Below, one piece after another: positions 8,413 to 9,860 of a stretch of 9,860 nucleotides of DNA. The position numbers and the translations under genes are program-made. Numbering within the stretch: position 1 is the stretch's first letter; every line of letters starts with the position of its first letter. The DNA comes from CAMNAO01 sp045605145. Lineage in GTDB: Bacteria > Bacillota > Clostridia > Oscillospirales > Oscillospiraceae. The notes beneath the pieces were generated by a model that was not told where the DNA came from, did no database searches, and saw only the letters and a list, made by a program, of their open reading frames with translations. Location of the stretch: assembly GCA_045605145.1 (NCBI GenBank), contig JAZUPH010000032.1, forward strand, positions 1-9,860, written 5' to 3'.

Positions 8413-8532
8413 GTCGGCGCGTATCGAAGCGGCAAATAACCCATAAGCCAAGGGCAGATGCCGCCCTGCGACCCGCGAAAGTAGCCGGATGCACTGTTGC
8501 CTTGCGCCGCTGAAATTTGATGTATGGAAAGG

Positions 8533-8561
8533 ATTATACCATCACCCGGCGCCGATGGCAA
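8533..8561 (-). promoter_or_regulatory. sigma-A type promoter of alaA
   Basis: On the minus strand TTGCCA (8556-8561) is followed, after exactly 17 bases, by a perfect TATAAT (8533-8538). Transcription would begin near 8526, giving a leader of about 125 bases. The leader is G/C-rich and contains a GGGC/GCCC dyad (8452-8466). No known riboswitch was recognised in it. Confidence 0.75.
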
Positions 8562-8720
8562 TGAATTTTACATTATATTTCCCAAAATCTGTACCAATCT
8601 TTAACGCTGCGCACCGCAAAATATGCAAAATTTGCTCCGAACAATGTAAAAATTGCACGAAACGCGCCACTTGTGGCAAATATGCTGAAATTTTATTCCA
8701 AATTTTATCTAATATGCTGC
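8562..8720. other. AT-rich divergent spacer between alaA and the signal peptidase gene
   Basis: I see no gene here that I can defend. The stretch is markedly richer in A and T than its surroundings. It contains AATATGC three times (8620, 8679, 8711), each followed within a few bases by an AAATTT-like run, and a GCAAA/TTTGC dyad (8616-8635). A cysteine-containing reading frame crosses it (8489-8746) but has no ribosome-binding site and no recognisable domain. Confidence 0.4.
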
Positions 8721-8749
8721 TTGCAAAATTTAAAACACTGTGTTAGTAT
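8721..8749 (+). promoter_or_regulatory. promoter of the signal peptidase gene
   Basis: TTGCAA (8721-8726), 17 bases and TAGTAT (8744-8749) form a good sigma-A match. A TG one base before the -10 (8741-8742) makes it an extended -10 promoter. Transcription would start near 8756, about 110 bases before the chosen start codon. Confidence 0.6.
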
Positions 8750-8864
8750 GTCGGTAATTATGATATCAGGATTATTGTCCCCTTTTGCCGGGTCGGACAG
8801 ATTCTGGTGGAAAGTGAGTTCCTGCCGCTAAATGTCGCGGTTTGTCGGCGGTGTACATATTGAA

Positions 8865-9695
8865 ATGAACAAAACCCTCAAAAAAATCTGGAACGCCTTG
8901 ACCTCCGTCCTGGTGGCCGTGGTTGTGATTTTCGCGCTGCTTCTTGTGGGCGCGCGCCTTATCGGGCTGCAGGTGTTCACGGTTCTTTCCGGCTCGATGG
9001 AGCCGACCTATCACACCGGCTCTATCATCTATGTGAAATCCGTCGATTATAAACAGCTTCAGGTTGGTGATGTTATCACCTTCATGCTCGATGAGGATAC
9101 CATCGCCACCCACCGCATTATTGAGGTGCTGGTGGATGAGGCGGATCCCAATGTCCTTCGCTACTTCACCAAGGGTGACGCCAATGAGACGCCGGACGGA
9201 TCCTCCGTGCATTATATGAACATCATCGGCACGCCGGTGTTCACCATCCCTTATCTGGGCTATGTAGCCACCTATGTTCAGAACCCTCCGGGTACATATA
9301 TCACCATCGCCGGCGGCGCGGTGCTCCTGCTGCTGGTGTTCATCCCCGACCTGTTTGATGACAGCGATGGGAAGAAGAAAAAGTCCAAAAAGGATAAGAA
9401 GGCTCCCGCCCCCTCTGAGGATGGTGAAACCGAGGCTCCCGTGGCTGACGATCCCGCGCCTGAGCTTGAGCTTTCCGTACTGGACGCCCCCGCTGTGGCT
9501 GAGCCGGAACCTGTAGCTGATCCGGAGCCCGCAGCTGATTCGGAGCCTGTGGTTGAGGCCGAGCCCGAGATTGAGCCTGCGCCTGCCCCGTCTGAGGAGC
9601 CTGCCCCCCTTATCGATACCGCCTCTGCCGACAGCATCAGTGATGAACTGCTGTTCTCTGAGGATTTCCTTAAAGAGCTGGGCCTCGACCTCTGA
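8865..9695 (+). CDS. SipW-like (ER/archaeal-type) signal peptidase I with long acidic cytoplasmic tail
   Basis: This 276-residue membrane serine protease should remove signal peptides from exported proteins. Lys-rich residues 1-7 precede a first membrane segment (about 13-33). The extracytoplasmic catalytic part has the nucleophile Ser44 in LSGSMEP (41-47), His83 in ATHRI where bacterial-type enzymes use Lys, and the GDANETPD box (104-111). A second membrane segment (about 145-163) is followed by a Lys-rich stretch (170-179), then about 97 residues rich in Glu, Pro, Ala and Asp containing EPxxxx repeats, ending in SISDELLFSEDFLKELGLDL. By the positive-inside rule the tail is cytoplasmic. The ATG at 8865 is chosen because the protein then starts with the typical short basic N-terminus. 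The ATG at 8832 adds 11 residues, and neither start has a strong Shine-Dalgarno. Substrates are not encoded in the window; SipW-type enzymes often process TasA/camelysin-like or other surface proteins encoded nearby. Confidence 0.88.
   Translation: MNKTLKKIWNALTSVLVAVVVIFALLLVGARLIGLQVFTVLSGSMEPTYHTGSIIYVKSVDYKQLQVGDVITFMLDEDTIATHRIIEVLVDEADPNVLRYFTKGDANETPDGSSVHYMNIIGTPVFTIPYLGYVATYVQNPPGTYITIAGGAVLLLLVFIPDLFDDSDGKKKKSKKDKKAPAPSEDGETEAPVADDPAPELELSVLDAPAVAEPEPVADPEPAADSEPVVEAEPEIEPAPAPSEEPAPLIDTASADSISDELLFSEDFLKELGLDL
9507..9578 (+). repeat. 18-bp period in-frame repeat encoding EPxxxx hexapeptides
   Basis: Within the signal peptidase tail the codons for Glu-Pro recur every 18 bases at 9507, 9525, 9543 and 9561, giving EPVADP, EPAADS, EPVVEA and EPEIEP. 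The units differ in codons and residues, so this is an old or functionally constrained repeat rather than a recent slippage tract. Confidence 0.7.
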
Positions 9696-9713
9696 TCCCC
9701 CCCGCACCCCATT

Positions 9714-9746
9714 GTCATTGCGAGGAGCAACGCGACGTGGCAATCC
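9714..9746. repeat. short dispersed-type repeat (GTCATTGCGAGGAGC family)
   Basis: The segment begins GTCATTGCGAGGAGC and ends GGCAATCC, with ATTGC (9717-9721) and GCAAT (9740-9744) as terminal inverted repeats. Sequences of this form occur as dispersed intergenic repeats in many bacterial genomes, as I recall. Only one copy lies in this window, so its repetitive nature is recalled rather than seen. Confidence 0.5.
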
Positions 9747-9755
9747 GCGTCCCCA

Positions 9756-9805
9756 GGCTCCCCTTGGTGACCAAGGGGAGCTGTCAGCGAAGCTGGCTGA
9801 GGGGA
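9756..9805. repeat. two-hairpin G/C-rich intergenic repeat, variant B
   Basis: A perfect 10-bp stem CTCCCCTTGG-TGA-CCAAGGGGAG (9758-9780), extendable by two pairs, is followed by a second stem GTCAGC-GAA-GCTGGC (9783-9797, one G-U pair) and a G-rich tail. The layout matches the element at 7032-7100: stem, trinucleotide loop, second stem with trinucleotide loop, purine tail. It lies 60 bases after the signal peptidase stop. No U-tract follows, so it is not a standard terminator, although the stem could help end or stabilise the transcript. Confidence 0.55.
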
Positions 9806-9860
9806 TGGGACCAAGTCGGAGGCCAAGCGGGCTTAGGGAGACAAAGTCATTAATCAAATT

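Noticed and set aside
8489..8746. 85-codon plus-strand frame with a Cys-rich stretch (CKICSEQCKNC)
   Set aside because: It covers the alaA promoter and the signal peptidase promoter, lacks a Shine-Dalgarno, and has a composition explained by AT-rich non-coding DNA. The Cys spacing matches no motif I recognise.
8772..9857. Minus-strand open frame of 361 codons opposite the signal peptidase
   Set aside because: It is antisense to a gene with clear catalytic motifs, and its translation is low-complexity Gly/Arg/His-rich.

Overview
The window looks like an ordinary chromosomal segment of a moderately high-GC, Gram-positive Clostridia bacterium. A gut Oscillospiraceae (Ruminococcaceae) member is my best guess. 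The guess rests on C/G-rich third codon positions, strong Shine-Dalgarno sequences, a dehydrogenase-type diaminopimelate (DAP) pathway, a SipW/ER-type signal peptidase, and two-hairpin intergenic repeats of a kind I associate with this family. No database search was possible, so the taxonomy is inference.

Layout from left to right. (1) The minus strand carries the first four codons of a probable argH (1-12) and a complete argG (37-1263). They form an arginine operon with a good promoter (1310-1338) overlapped by two candidate ArgR boxes (1279-1314). (2) A 430-bp divergent intergenic region holds several palindromes and a structured leader but no lysine riboswitch or T-box that I can recognise. 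(3) A tight plus-strand operon follows, dapA-dapB-ddh-lysC-lysA (1694-6961). Three of its four junctions overlap by 1-4 bases. It ends at an intrinsic terminator (6983-7020). (4) The convergent gap contains a two-hairpin repeat (about 7032-7100) between that terminator and the terminator of the next gene. (5) alaA, an alanine aminotransferase, lies on the minus strand (7186-8400) with a near-consensus promoter (8533-8561). (6) A second divergent AT-rich region leads to a SipW-like signal peptidase I (8865-9695) with an unusual acidic Pro/Glu/Ala-rich C-terminal tail. (7) The right end (about 9714-9805) has a short dispersed-type repeat followed by a second two-hairpin element.

Functionally, lysC phosphorylates aspartate, dapA and dapB make tetrahydrodipicolinate, ddh aminates it directly to meso-DAP, and lysA decarboxylates meso-DAP to L-lysine. 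Only aspartate-semialdehyde dehydrogenase (asd) is missing from the set. meso-DAP and alanine are both peptidoglycan stem-peptide precursors, so the neighbouring alaA is metabolically compatible, though it is transcribed separately. I see no phage, CRISPR, toxin-antitoxin or other defence system. The less routine items are the signal peptidase tail, the dap leader, the argG operator and the repeat elements.
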